DNA of 64,000 nucleotides from Oryzias latipes (taxonomy: Eukaryota; Chordata; Actinopteri; Beloniformes; Adrianichthyidae), in assembly GCF_002234675.1 (NCBI RefSeq), contig NC_019871.2, forward strand, positions 14,292,331 through 14,356,330, written 5' to 3'. This document shows, one piece after another, positions 50,101 to 59,604 of this stretch. Below the pieces are notes generated by a model. The model ran no database searches and had not been told where the DNA came from. It saw only the letters and a program-made list of their open reading frames with translations. The first letter of the stretch is position 1. Every line of letters starts with the position of its first letter. A program made the position numbers and the translations under genes.

Positions 50101-53100
50101 AGAAAATCTTGATATTAATAGTACGGTTGATATGAAAGTTAAATTTCAAAGCAAATTAGTGAACATGGCAATGATTTAATTACAGTTATCTCTATCCAGA
50201 TTGCAGAAATATAAGGATATTCCCTTTATCGTAAATTACTTTGTAACTATTAGCAGCCTAAATGCCCCCAAACATAAGAATGAGACCTTTAAAACTTACA
50301 TAACATACACTTTAAACACGCTTACTTTTGGAATAATTTAAGTCACTCAGACAAGCATTTCAGTTTGTCTCGTGTTTTACAAGGCCCTGGACTTTGCTTC
50401 TATTGAATTTATTCACAGAGAATGAATGGACCTACAGACTGAAATCAGTTCAGCTTCTTATTTTTTTAATTACGTTAATTTAAAATAACACAGTGGACTA
50501 TGTAGTGAAGGAATTCAGACGTGCCTTCTAAGTGCATGTCGTCACAGTGTTTTGTTAACAAAAAGAGTGGAAAACAGTGAGAAATCTGGCGATGTAAAGG
50601 GTGTAGGTTGTGGTTCAAACAGATAGATGGCTGTAAGAAGACAGTCACCATTGCTGAGTCATCAAAGAAGTTAATCAGCAAAACCTATCAGCAACAATTT
50701 TATTAATCCTTGTTACCAATACTGTGCTTTAACACATGCACCCCCAATTCTTTTAATCAATTGAATAAATTTCCTTTATATAGAAAAAACAAATGTTTAT
50801 CAACTTACACTTTTCCTTGCAACTAATCTCATCCAAAGTAAATTCACAATTAATTTTAAATTCATTGAATATTTTTAGCTGTGTATCAATGCAATTATAA
50901 AAGCCGATTTAAGTTTTATTTACATACCAAAAAAGGGTAAAATAAATAAATAAATAAAACTACTGTTTTTAATAAAACACTTTTTTGTGGCACTATTTGG
51001 TGATTGGAATAAAAACAAGCTAAACACCTTAAAATGAACAACTCTGACCATGATATCGTAAATGCAACAATGCATATTAAAATTAACAACTCCAGACTGA
51101 AAGGTGAACTGCTTAAAAACAATATACCCTAACCAGTGCTGACCTTTTAACATCACACTCACTAAACTAAAATAATTTCTATTTTTAGATTCATTGCAAG
51201 AAATTAAATTGTACTCAATTTATATTTTAAAAATGAAAAAACAAAAAAAACAACAACATAAGAATACTTTAATATTGTATATAAAATATACAGAAAAAAG
51301 TGGCTAAAGTTGAAGTGCTGCTTTGGAAAAAGGTTGCAAGCATGTTCCGTCTCAGGTTGTTTCACAGGACCCCCAGGAGCCGTAACTGTCCTGCCTATCT
51401 GTGCTCATAGTGTCACACAGAAAAAACAGAAGGGGAGGGGTTCTCGAATGCAAAAGGCTGAACGACTGAATTACATACAGGCTGTGTGAAAATGTATAGA
51501 TCATATTTGCTCAACTCTTCAGACCAGCAGAGCTTTGTCTGATTCAAGATGGTTCAATGCTTTTATTACCTGTGGTTATTTCAAAGGAGGGTATGAAGAT
51601 GAACAAAGCTGTATGTGAGCAGATTTGAGCACGGAGACATGAACCTGAGCCTATTTTGAAGAAAACAACTGGAGAAAAAGTGTGAAACTTGATCAGATCA
51701 GCTTCATGTTTCTGCTACACCAAAGGAAAACTCTTTTTTTGACGGTGTCTTTGACGTCTTGATCAAGAAGTCATGTTGTTTAGATGTCAACATTTTCTTT
51801 TCCGTAAAAAAGAAAGTTTATCTTCCTGACTATTTGAGTTAATGGTTGTGAGATGAAAGCGAATCTGCAGCAAGACTGAAGGAGAACAGGAAATTGGAGT
51901 TGTCCTTAACATTCAATTTAGTTTTAATATTCTTCTCCCCCTTAGTATGATCTGTGTTATTATATATTTTATGATTATTTTAATGTTTTGTGATGTATGT
52001 AACCTTTTTTTAATGAATTGGTATTTTAAATTATTTTAATTAATCAATCCACTACAAAAACCATCAGGACACATGTCCCATAATGCATTGTTTTGTAGTC
52101 TGTAGGGCAGCTTTCAGTCAGTTCAGTTTCCAGCTGTGTCCGGGTAGGTTTGCCCCTTGCTCCCACCCCTTTCTCGCGATATTTTTGTGATGATTGACAG
52201 TTGATGTTGGAGCAAAAACAAAAATATATGTCACACACCAGGTGATCTGCGCAGCGTTGAGTTCACCTGGGTGATCTCAAACACGCTTATTGTGCATCTT
52301 GGCTGCACCTATTTGGTGTCACAAAGATAAATTTCCATCCGTTTTCTTTACTTATTTGTACTGTCATGACAGCGATGGTGCTGTCAGTTTACCTTCTTGT
52401 TGCATCTTCAAAAGTGCAGAATAAAATGTGACACTGAATTTGAAACAGCACATTGTAATTTCTGCATCTATTATTAAAGTATTTATTAGTAACACAGTGG
52501 AAATTAGTAGATTTGGTTAGAATGTTGATTTACGGTATGCGCCCCTAAATTTTCTGGTTGTGCCCCTAAAATTTTCAGTTAGGGGCCACTGTGCTCCTAG
52601 TGAAAAAAGTTAGTCTGGAGCCCTGGGTTCAAAAAAAAAAACAGTACAGTTAACAATCATAACCAATAGAAACTACATTTAAATGTATGGTATGGTCAAA
52701 AAAAATACGAATCAGTTGTGTCTTTTATTAAAAAATATACATAAGAAGTAAAAGTAAGGAAGTGAAATTAATAGCCCATTTACGTTCATTAACAGTTCAA
52801 TGTGGAAGGTTGACAATACTGTAACTTAAAATAAAGGACTCCCAATAATAAAGTTAAAGCAGTGCCACATCCCCCATCTGCTTCCTCAGACATGTTTTCG
52901 TTGAACAAACAGGAACCTACTCTGTTAAAATGGCACACCTTAAGGAGGAGTGGAATTCACTCACAATACTGCCTACAGGACTGGTTTGGGTCTAATTTTT
53001 TTGGATATACTCTTGTACTTCAGCAGTTAGGGCGTCGGTGTCCTATTATCCTATTTCCTTTAACTACCACAACGTGTTTGTCAAGGGGTCACAGGTGCTG

Positions 53101-54163
53101 ACTTGCTAAGTAAAGAGAAGTATGACTGACCACTAGCGGATGACAAGGTCAAAAGAGAAACAAAGAAAATTTCCACTAAATAACATTTACTTGAATGTTA
53201 CCACCCAAACGCATACCTAATTTGCTGGCAGGTGATAAAAATAAAAGGATGTGTAATAAAAATCGGACTAGTTTTTGGATCTTTAAGTTATATAACCTTT
53301 TCATGTATTTTATTCTAGAAAACCCTAATTATCCAACATGTTCACACAGGCGCAGTAGACATTTTGAATGAGCAGAAGATTATAAACTCAAACAGGCACT
53401 GGAAAAACAAAAAGGTATTACCATGTCTCCAGGGGTCCTTTGGCTCCACTGCTCCAGAAACTATATCCTCGTCTGAGGGAAATGTCACCCTTTTGCCACT
53501 TGGTTTGTGTTTACCGTCTCCATCCTCGTTTGACAGACACACTCTAGCTTGATCAGAGGAAGAAGATTCTGTCTGTTTAGCATCCGACTGACTTTCTGCA
53601 GTTTCATCAGCTGGGAAATCCTGAAGAGTGGACTCCAAGTCCAAAAAAGCATCGGATAATGAACTAAGATCTGCAGATTCAGCCTGCAAAAGCTCACTCT
53701 CACCCAGAGTCAGATCCACACCTATGTCCATGTCCCCACCATCATCCCCTACTTCCACAACAGGACTTTCAGGTTTGCAACACTTATCATCCTTCATCTT
53801 CTCCTTTTCAGTGTCATCTTTGTACTGTCCGTCAATAGGAAAGATTAGCCCAGTGACATTAACTACAGCAGGCGTATCTTGGACACAGTTCTTTCGATTT
53901 CCATTAACTTCATCAATTTCCAGTGTGTCTTGCGCCTTCTGGTTATCCTCCTCAGCACCCTGAAGGTTGTCAGTAAGTTGTGGCATCAGGCAAGTCTCCG
54001 AAGCCTCTGTGGGAACAATGTTTGGTTTCTCTGCCTCACTGTCCGTCATGAGCTCAGAGATGAGAGTGACCCCTTCTGTGATGCTTGTAGGATTGAAGTC
54101 ATTGTCGACATTGCTTTTTGTCTTGACATTACACAGATCTAGACACTGCTCTTGGATATTCAT
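18504..54163 (-). CDS. ppp1r37: Protein phosphatase 1 regulatory subunit 37, complete, 12 coding exons
   Basis: Leucine-rich-repeat inhibitor/targeting subunit of protein phosphatase 1. Minus-strand exons: 53422-54163, 39036-39133, 32572-32617, 32262-32362, 28571-28690, 23221-23371, 22963-23118, 22652-22764, 21184-21325, 20924-21090, 18670-20191 and 18504-18580. All junctions are GT-AG with consistent phases, giving 1144 codons without a stop. The PP1-docking motif is KRVTF (about 224-228). About eight ribonuclease-inhibitor-type LRRs follow in the middle, for example LRELYLADNKLNGL, LETLNLGHNSVSNEG and LLRLDLRENEIKTGG, ending at the conserved VKSFIETQRALLAEIQNGCK. The C-terminal half is a long acidic, Gln/Ser/Pro-rich low-complexity region. 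The protein is well above the roughly 690 residues of human PPP1R37, through an acidic N-terminal extension and the long tail. Donor GTATTC after exon 8 is weak. Confidence 0.95.
20425..20470 (-). repeat. hAT terminal-end remnant in ppp1r37 intron 10
   Basis: On the minus strand the sequence AGCAAGGGTGGGCAAACTAC followed by GGCC resembles the terminal repeat of hAT/Charlie-type elements. The partner end was not found, so this is a fragment. Confidence 0.45.
20924..23371 (-). CDS. ppp1r37: ppp1r37 exons 6-10: leucine-rich-repeat block
   Basis: Five exons packed in 2.4 kb encode most of the LRR solenoid: 23221-23371 (LQYLDARNTPLLDHSAPFVA), 22963-23118 (LRELYLADNKL, ILDLRNNHILDS), 22652-22764 (LVTLVLWNNQLTHSGM), 21184-21325 (LETLNLGHNSVSNEG, VLRLGLASTKLSCEG) and 20924-21090 (LLRLDLRENEIKTGG, LLRLDLDREPKKET). 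Most exons carry about one to two repeats, as is common for ribonuclease-inhibitor-like LRR proteins. Confidence 0.93.
23372..28570. other. ppp1r37 intron 5 (5.2 kb)
   Basis: No exon or full mobile element recognised. A 22-base string ATTAAAAGTAGCAATCAATC plus AA occurs near 26199 and again near 28048, and the CAATATGGATAAAA motif repeats at about 28036 and 28095, pointing to short unclassified dispersed repeats. Confidence 0.5.
28571..28690 (-). CDS. ppp1r37: ppp1r37 exon 5
   Basis: Forty codons in phase 0, GASALFDMIEYYESATHLNI onward to HMMRK, nearly identical to the recalled vertebrate sequence. It is isolated by a 5.2-kb intron downstream and a 3.6-kb intron upstream. Confidence 0.95.
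28780..29420. repeat. Composite dispersed repeat with poly(A) and GC-rich core
   Basis: It begins TTTATTTCTATAGCATATTT, a motif of a common fish repeat, then a poly(A) run near 28829-28847. An unusually C-rich core at about 28960-29150 follows, then A-rich DNA. Short open frames across the core are low-complexity and not genes. The family is not identified. Confidence 0.45.
29457..29615. mobile_element. Short MITE with TTAACCCCTTGA-type ends, copy 1
   Basis: It starts TTAACCCCTTGAAG and ends TCAAGAGGTTAG, imperfect inverted ends. Shared interior motifs are TTTGGCTCCAAATTA, AGCATCTACTT and AAATAAATTCAGACATCA. The same order occurs at 33064-33178. TTAA-like ends suggest a piggyBac-type origin, which is inference. 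Confidence 0.55.
29683..29762 (+). repeat. Fragment of a widespread repeat (CCGGACTATAAGTCGC)
   Basis: The string CGTATTTTCCGGACTATAAG followed by TCGCCC, then GGGTGCGACTTATACTC, is a repeat I recall as common in fish and other vertebrate genomes. Its arms are inverted (TATAAGTCGC and GCGACTTATA), consistent with a foldback DNA-element end. Confidence 0.55.
32262..32617 (-). CDS. ppp1r37: ppp1r37 exons 3-4
   Basis: Exon 3 (32572-32617) is only 46 bases and encodes ELKDLTLRNECLDLK. Exon 4 (32262-32362) encodes GEKLDYKACESLEEILKRVQ, then VDLEQTNLDED. The phases (1 then 0) join perfectly. They form the start of the LRR domain. Confidence 0.93.
33064..33178. mobile_element. Short MITE with TTAACC..CTTGA-type ends, copy 2
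   Basis: It begins TTAACCTCTTGATGAC and ends CAGGCGTCAAGGGGTCAA. The interior CGGCTCCAAAATCACCATAG and AAATAAATTCAGGCGTCA match copy 1 in order. The copy is shorter and diverged. Confidence 0.55.
34293..35140. mobile_element. Non-autonomous hAT element, interrupted by a SINE
   Basis: CTTTAGAA at 34285-34292 and 35141-35148 is an exact 8-bp target duplication. The left end is CAGGGGTGTCAAACTCATTT. The right end reads GGGCCTTGGGTTTGACAC, then the SINE, then ACATGTG. Removing the SINE restores a hAT-like terminus, so the SINE inserted only a few bases from the right end. Confidence 0.85.
34740..35132 (-). mobile_element. tRNA-derived SINE with L2-like tail, inserted in a hAT
   Basis: Nearly the same sequence as the SINE at 16935-17325: the same tRNA-like A and B boxes at the minus-strand start and the same GACCCCGAAAGGGAATAAAC and ATGAATGA tail. 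CACAT at 34735-34739 and 35133-35137 is a plausible short target duplication. Low divergence from the other copy suggests recent activity. Confidence 0.88.
38692..38809 (+). mobile_element. 5'-truncated SINE/L2 tail with 10-bp target duplication
   Basis: The tail GACAGACTGGCGACCTGTCC to CCCCGAAAGGTAATAAACGG and ATGAATGA is present without the tRNA-like head. TGCTGATCAT flanks it at 38682-38691 and 38810-38819. Truncation at the 5' end with an intact duplication is the hallmark of target-primed reverse transcription. Confidence 0.85.
39036..39133 (-). CDS. ppp1r37: ppp1r37 exon 2
   Basis: Encodes AQNVTVEEILTCYKQACQKL, then NCKPIPKVLQQIQ, the conserved segment just after the PP1-binding motif. 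It is phase 1 at its start and phase 0 at its end. A 14.3-kb intron separates it from exon 1. Confidence 0.95.
42239..44201 (+). mobile_element. piggyBac-type transposon, internally deleted, with TTAA target sites
   Basis: TTAA lies at 42235-42238 and 44202-44205. The 17-bp terminal inverted repeats, CCTTCCTATGGTGTTAG and CCTTCCTCTGGTGTTAG (inverted), differ at one base. Subterminal palindromes of the CGGGTCATTTTTGACCCG type occur near 42433, 43797 and 44145. The transposase inside is broken and lacks its middle part. TTAA duplication is diagnostic of piggyBac. Confidence 0.93.
42576..43545 (+). pseudogene. Broken piggyBac transposase (PGBD-like)
   Basis: The N-terminal part (FNVNEVLDQIFLANEAED, then, after a frameshift near 42780, VEYQLEETDTSDQSAEE to RTAAANIIKMTPG) runs to a stop near 42977. 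It is followed directly by a C-terminal part (PIIILDYNKNKGGVDNLDKL, RRWPMVVFYNIFNVSTYNAF). The last fragment has the Cys-rich finger (RCQVCPSN, VCFTCNTMQCC). Most of the central catalytic domain, with at least two of its Asp residues, is missing, and the frames do not join. It cannot make active transposase. Confidence 0.88.
45300..45515 (+). mobile_element. tRNA-like SINE, second family, plus-strand copy
   Basis: The head GGGCGGTCGACCTCTGATCG and the tail GAATGGGACTGTGACTGTAA, AGCGCTTTGGGAAGG and ACTATACAAATATACGTCAT match the copy at 18003-18222. A run of about 14 A sits within the tail. No clear target duplication was found. Confidence 0.75.
45838..47135 (-). mobile_element. 5'-truncated LINE (Jockey-superfamily type), 3' half
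   Basis: The minus-strand fragment begins in the reverse transcriptase before SYLSNRSQSVRIN and continues to a 3' tail ending near AACAGGGACAGTGCACATTA (inverse orientation). Upstream RT domains, endonuclease and ORF1 are missing. The clade could be CR1, L2 or Rex1; I cannot decide from the sequence. Confidence 0.8.
46001..47107 (-). pseudogene. Partial LINE reverse transcriptase, open for 368 codons
   Basis: It contains STGVPQGSILGPLLFSLYIN (RT domain 4) and QMYADDTVIY with the catalytic YADD box, followed by thumb sequence (FEYLGILIDTTFNF) and a C-terminal FSVTAAQEWNSVPHII. The frame has no stop over 1.1 kb, so decay is slight. The missing 5' half makes it non-functional for movement. Confidence 0.88.
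52535..52625 (-). repeat. hAT-type terminal fragment
   Basis: On the minus strand it reads CAGGGCTCCAGACTAACTTT, then CACTAGGAGCACAGTGGCCC and repeated AAATTTTAGGGGC units. I recall this end from fish hAT elements. The other end was not located. Confidence 0.5.
53422..54163 (-). CDS. ppp1r37: ppp1r37 exon 1: acidic N-terminal extension and PP1-binding motif
   Basis: It encodes 247 residues from MNIQEQCLDLCNVKTKSNVD to the conserved GKRVTFPSDEDIVSGAVEP, DPWRH. The RVxF-class motif (RVTF at about 225-228) is the PP1 docking site. The roughly 220 residues before it are rich in Glu, Asp and Ser and have no recognised domain. They are much longer than I recall for mammals. An in-frame start nearer the motif is not obvious, so the first ATG was kept. 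Confidence 0.88.
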
Positions 54164-54779
54164 GTTTACATCTCTGGTGACTAAGCCTCTACTACCATGT
54201 CACAAAGGCAGGACAGTAGATAACACGGTCACTGGGAAAAATGTGACATATGGTTGTCTATGCTCCCTGTCTAACGACAATGTACTCAAATGAGCAGCAA
54301 CTTTGCTGTTGTTTTAACTGGAAAAATACATTAAATTGTATGACAAAAAAAATCTAGTTGTAGTTTAAATTGTTTTCCGATTTTAATCAATGGATTCAAT
54401 CCACCCCCACGTCACAAGTGACTTTGGTGCATCCTGTTCAATTAAATAAAGTGCTAGTTCTTAGAAACATCAATTTCACAAAATACGTGAAATACGTGCA
54501 AATTAGAAGGTATGTCAGTGATTTCTCATACACCAAAATATATAACTTAACTTTATAACTTTATGCCGATCTGATAAACTCCACTTAATATTTCTTTACT
54601 AGCTTGGTTGTATTGCTTTAATGGGAACCATTCAATTGCTCCCAAGTCGTCAGCACATTGCCAGCCGTATAAAAAGAGAAATACGATTATCCACTAAAAC
54701 AAATAAGTCAATAAACTCTGGTCGCCTACAAAAGAATGTTGAACTCCGACATTCAAACAACCCAACAGGAATTAAAGTG

Positions 54780-55320
54780 TGCTAACGTTGGTTAGCTTGC
54801 TAAAGTTGTCCTACGGTGACGCACAGGCCCCAGATAGGTTGCGTGTCTCTGCTTCTTTACGCGAGCCCATCCGTTTCTCCCCAACACAGTTCATTTTCCC
54901 AGGCGAAGAAATATTTAGTACCAGTGCAGGTCTGCTCGCTCACTCGTGCTGCAACTACGCTCGCAACACACACCACAAGGAGCAACTGCGGCGAAAAAAA
55001 CAAGCGTCACACTCTGTAGGCATTTTTCCGGCCGTTATCCCTATGCGCTACATAACTGTATCAGGGCTACACATGCTACCCTCGATATTAATTATATATA
55101 TAAAAAAGATTATAGCTGTGACATGCCCACCGCTGAGGTCTGATGGTAATCTTTGTCTCCAGGAGATGTCAGCTGTGCCTGTTTTTGTTCAGCGCTACCC
55201 TCCGCTAGCTTGTTGAAGTCGAGTCCAACAACTGTTTGTTGTTCATACGTCTTACGTCAGCACGTCGTTGGGCACTTGTTAGGAAGCACGTTAGACGGAC
55301 GCAAAGTTACGTTGACCTAA
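54780..55320 (-). promoter_or_regulatory. ppp1r37: Probable ppp1r37 promoter and 5' UTR region
   Basis: A locally GC- and CpG-richer stretch upstream of exon 1. It includes a CRE-like TGACGTAA on the minus strand (52-59 of the 552xx block, at 55252-55259) and no convincing TATA box. A 5' UTR intron is likely because the region is 0.6-1.1 kb from the start codon. The start site is not determined. Confidence 0.4.
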
Positions 55321-55977
55321 ACATGCAACCTTCCCAATAAAAAAAAAAATTATTCGAATTAAGGGAATTTGTCGGTTCCCTATTAAAATGTATAAGCTAT
55401 TACCTCAAAATCTTAAGAGATTTTTTAAAATAGAGTGACACAACAAAGAACTCTTAATCAATGCCCTTGCATGTTTAGAGTAAAGACTAATATTCAAAAT
55501 AAACCAATTCAGCTTTGTAAAATATTCAGTTTTTAATAGCCAACCTTAACACTGAAATCCTTAAAGAAAATCAGAAGTTGCAAGTTCTAAACTTAAAGTT
55601 ACCAAGGATTTTATTGTAATCATTTTAATTGGGTTTTATTACTCATTTAACAAATAACCTTTAGTTTTAGACCATCACATTGAAAGCACTTTGAAGCTGC
55701 ACAGACCTATAACATTGTGCCTGAGAAGTTTGTATATTTGTAATAAAACCAAAGTCTATTAACCTTTGATTGCGCTTTAATCTTGACAGTTTAGTGTTAA
55801 AATCCATAAGGGATTTGATTCAGCAAAGGTCAGTTATAAACAAAGAGTTCTTTCCTTACATTTAACTTGTGCATTTTAATATTTCCCACCCAGAGGTAGT
55901 GGTGGAGCCTTTATTTTATTTTTGCAAAGACCTAAACACAAACTATCAAAGGACAGCTCTGGTAATTTAGAAACATT

Positions 55978-55983
55978 TTTATT
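55978..55983 (-). terminator. Polyadenylation signal of the H2A.X-like gene
   Basis: AATAAA on the minus strand 28 bases past the stop codon. No histone stem-loop was seen at the 3' end, so the mRNA is probably polyadenylated and replication-independent. Confidence 0.6.
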
Positions 55984-56010
55984 AAACTTGAATTAAAAAC
56001 AAAAAGGCAG

Positions 56011-56427
56011 TTAAAACTCTTGAGACTGGACATCTTTGGCAGCGCCGTCTTCTTTCGAACTGTTGGTCTTCTTTGGGAGTAGGCTTGCATGGATGTTGGG
56101 AATTACACCACCATCTGAGATTGTGACTCCTACAAGTAGTTGACTTAGTTCCTCATCATTCTTTACAGCCAGCAAGATGTGGCGTGGCGCTATACGCAGC
56201 TTTTTGTTATCACGGCTTGCATTTCCAGACAGTTCCAGAATTTCGGCACAAAGGTACTCAAGGACAGCGGCGAGGTACACTGCAGCTCCATTGCCAATTC
56301 GCTCTGCATAGTTTCCTCTTCTTAACAGCCTATGGATACGGCCTACTGGGAATGAGACCCCTGCTCTGGAGGAACGGGACACTGTAGGTTTTTGTTTAGG
56401 GGCTGCTTTTTTTCCTCTGCCAGACAT
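56011..56427 (-). CDS. Divergent H2A.X-type histone ending in SQEF
   Basis: A core histone H2A variant of 138 residues, single coding exon. [10 protein letters not shown] leads into [20 protein letters not shown], the fold helices ([35 protein letters not shown]) and the acidic patch (Glu in [15 protein letters not shown]). The C-terminus is SQEF, the SQ(E/D)-aromatic motif phosphorylated by ATM/ATR/DNA-PK in H2A.X. A Phe end matches the H2A.X-F form described from frog eggs and fish. It is more diverged than usual: [20 protein letters not shown] against canonical [20 protein letters not shown]. A 5' UTR intron (56441-56534) has an acceptor TTTCTACTCAG before GTTTTAAGAATG and a donor GTGAGT. 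Confidence 0.9.
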   Translation of the reverse strand: MSGRGKKAAPKQKPTVSRSSRAGVSFPVGRIHRLLRRGNYAERIGNGAAVYLAAVLEYLCAEILELSGNASRDNKKLRIAPRHILLAVKNDEELSQLLVGVTISDGGVIPNIHASLLPKKTNSSKEDGAAKDVQSQEF

Positions 56428-56440
56428 TCTTAAAACCTGA

Positions 56441-56700
56441 GTAGAAACAAACAAACAAAAAAAAATGCATATGGCGGTCATGAAATTTATCATTTAAAGC
56501 AAAAGACCAAATGAGCCAACCCATTTGTAGACTCACCAGCACTCCCCACTTTCACTGAAAACCATATCTATGCACTGAGCAGACAACTGTTTTTGTATGG
56601 ATCACATGCTAATGTTGATTAAGGACACCTGGTCTTACTGCTGCACCTATGAATGCTGATTGGAACAATAAAGGAAAATTAAACACATTTGAGTTTCAAA
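56441..56700 (-). promoter_or_regulatory. 5' UTR intron, first exon and promoter of the H2A.X-like gene
   Basis: The minus strand has donor GTGAGTC ending at 56534 and an upstream first exon. Further up lie an octamer-like ATTAGCAT, an overlapping E-box CATGTG (about 56606) and a CCAAT box (about 56659-56664). Octamer and CCAAT elements are normal for H2A promoters. E-box plus CCAAT would also fit oocyte expression, which is inference. Confidence 0.4.
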
Positions 56701-58894
56701 ACTTTATTGTAATTTTTCTTAACTGTTGCTTATCTAGTGTTGTTTTTTTTTTTGGAAGTAAGTTTAAGTTCACATAATTGAATTGATGTAAAAGCAAATT
56801 CATACATGACTGTGTTCTCTGTCCTTTGAGCTCTATTTAGACTTCTGCTTTTTAGACAGTTCTGGATATCACAAGGCAGACCCTACACGTTCACACCAAC
56901 AGTTACCTGACAATTGTTAAAAAATTAGTTTGCAGGGCCTGAGTCTAAGCTGCAGTCCAGATGAAAAACAACAAAAAAACAACAGCAGATGGCAGCACAT
57001 ACCATCTGTTGTGCTGCACACTGTGCCTTTTTCTCACATCCTGACCCCGTTTGGTGTTTAATGGCAGTACATATATAAATGCACACACCGAAATGTTGCA
57101 AGCCTTTACTTTGTGATTAGCTGGTTTATGGATCTGTTTCCAGAAGCCCCTAATGTTCAAGCTTTGGACCATGTTGACTCATCTTCAGTTATAAAACACA
57201 GCATTTCAAGTGTTTTTTTATAGGACCAATGGAAACAGAGAGTAATAACTAGCAATTATTATAGCTTAAATGTTTTACAGGTTATGATCTGAAACTGAGG
57301 TTTTGGGTTGCAACAAGAGTTTTGGCATCCATGACCGCTTGCTTCATGGCTATCGGTTTTCCTCTTCAAAAGCAAGTCACAGTTTTTGATGAACATTTGA
57401 AGCAAATAAGGATTAATCAATCCTATTTCAAATCATAATTGTGCCACATTATTGAACTTTATCTCACAGGGAGAAATTAACTCACTATGGCACTATTTAC
57501 TATGTCTAGTCTGGCCAAAACGATGCAGTGGAAGCACATTGTCTTCACCAATGTGAACTATGCAAATAACTAACAACAGTTAGTTATTTGTTGCTGAACA
57601 GTTGCTCTCTGTTCAGACCTCTTAAGTCAAACTGTGTTATTTGTGATCAGTGTTGCTTCATTTTCACTAGCATCCTCACTACTAAATGCACCAGTTCTGT
57701 TCTGTGTTCTGTCTGTTATCGTTGCTTGTACTGATGGAGAGAGATAAAAAAAGTGAACAGGAGAGATGGTCTGACTCTTCAGGTTCACTTTAAAGGTGTG
57801 GCAAAGAGCCAAACACAGAGCAGTGGGAAGACAAATTAAGCAGAGACCTTCCCAGCAGGTTGTCCTTGGACACATTGAATGTGATTCTGCTTAACCTTTC
57901 AACATCCTTTTCATATGAGGGGAACAGGATGCACCACAAGCTGCTGGTTACTACTGCATTTCTGTGCAGCTTGGCTTTCAAGCCTGTTAAATGTTAAAAC
58001 CAGTACACAAAGTGTTTTCCTGAGAACTGATTAACTCTAAAAAGAGACCAGAATCCTGTATAAAACCTTAAGTTGTAGCTTCTCATCGCATCAGATGCTA
58101 TAAAGAGCAAGACAGTTGTTTTTTGTGCTGTACTCTTGGGGATATATGTTTGGATAAAAGATGAAGGCCCCAATATTTATTAGCAACAGTCTCTGCTAAC
58201 GCTGACGTTTGTGATTTCCTGTGGAAAAAAGCTACCAAAGAAAACAAAAAAGGAGCCAAACACTGTTGAAATCTGATTTTGAAGGTCCAGTAAAAAGAAA
58301 ATCGTTGCCAAAGATGATAGTTTTAGGAAACATTGCATTTTCATTACAGGGATTTCAAATTTTGACAATCAAGGTTAATTTTTCTCTAGCAAAAGGCACC
58401 TGGACAGGTAAAAATCTGAAGGGGGTCCCTTTTAATTTAGCTGTCAGATCTCCTACTGCTATTTTTCCAACAAAGTAATAAATCTGTAGATGTAGCTTTT
58501 AGAAGAATCGTGCTGTTCCTTTGACATCTCGTTTTCCCCACTTTTCTTAACTTTACGCAGATGTCAGCGACAACCTTGAGGCAATATAGTCTGATCTTCA
58601 GAAAGCAGTTAATCTTCCAAAGAAACCTCCAACAGTCAATAACTTCTTCACATGGGTAGTCACAGTCATCTAATTCTAAACATGTTTACTCATGTGCAAC
58701 GAGTGGCGAGGATAGGTCAGTTATAACCAATTCTATTGAAACTTATAGAAAATAATTGCAAAACCATTGTCAGCCTGTAGATTGTCCTCATTGAGAACCT
58801 GGAAGCTTCTGCGGAGATTCTTAAATGGTCCTAAATTTTATTCTTCAGCGGATTCTATGATTTTTTTTATTTTCACGGTTTTTGTTTGTTTGTT

Positions 58895-58980
58895 TGTTTT
58901 TTTGTGTGTATAGGTCCAAGTGACTCTTGGCCAGGGACTTCCTGGTAAAATAAAGGTTAAATTAAGTCAATGAATAAAAA
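58895..58980 (+). repeat. LINE 3'-tail remnant
   Basis: The string TTGGCCAGGGACTTCCTGGT followed by AAAATAAAGGTTAAATTAA resembles the common fish LINE 3' end built of TAAATAAAGGTTAAATAAA-like units. No coding part remains. Confidence 0.5.
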
Positions 58981-59604
58981 TGGAAGCTAATAATCTATTT
59001 TTCTAGTCTTTAGCTGATGTAGTAGATTTGATTTAAAATTAATTATTTTAGTAATTTAATTATTTTACTTGGTGTTTTTTAAATATTGACATTTCTAACT
59101 TCTATTTTGTGTTCATTTATTAAATGAACCTACTTCTTTTTTAAGATGCACATTTTTAAACTCCAGTGTAATAATTTCATTCCATACATTTGTAACCTGT
59201 TGTTTCTTTGTTTATACATCTTATTTCAAAGTACATTTCTAATTGTTATCATTGCATTTTAATGTCAGGGTAGATCATTCATCAATGTTGATTCCTTCAA
59301 AAGAATAGATGAAGAAGCAACCTTTGTTTGTCTTGGTTTCACCTCTTGTCTAGGAGGTTTGTTTTTAAGGTTTTCACCATTTTAGTCATTGATCTTAATC
59401 CCTTAATCGCTTGTGTTACCTTGTTCTATGAGGATTTCATTTAAAAGCAATAGTGACATTTACAAATATTTCAAACTAATTGTTTCTCTTTCACTCATTG
59501 TATAACAGTTTTTGTTTTACATTTTTATACCCTGTTTGCATGTTTAATGTACTTGGGACCTAATAAGTACTTTGTGCAATATATGTTTACATGATGGCCC
59601 CGTG

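Larger units (their letters stand above)
39134..53421. other. ppp1r37 intron 1 (14.3 kb)
   Basis: It holds a piggyBac derivative (42239-44201), a SINE (45300-45515), a LINE fragment (45838-47135) and a hAT end (about 52535-52625). The rest is AT-rich. No nested gene is recognised. Confidence 0.6.

Noticed and set aside
57627-57981. Two minus-strand open frames that could be joined by a GT-AG intron of about 110 bases
   Set aside because: Joining them at the only good donor shifts the second frame to an early stop, no family resemblance was found, and frames of this length are common by chance.
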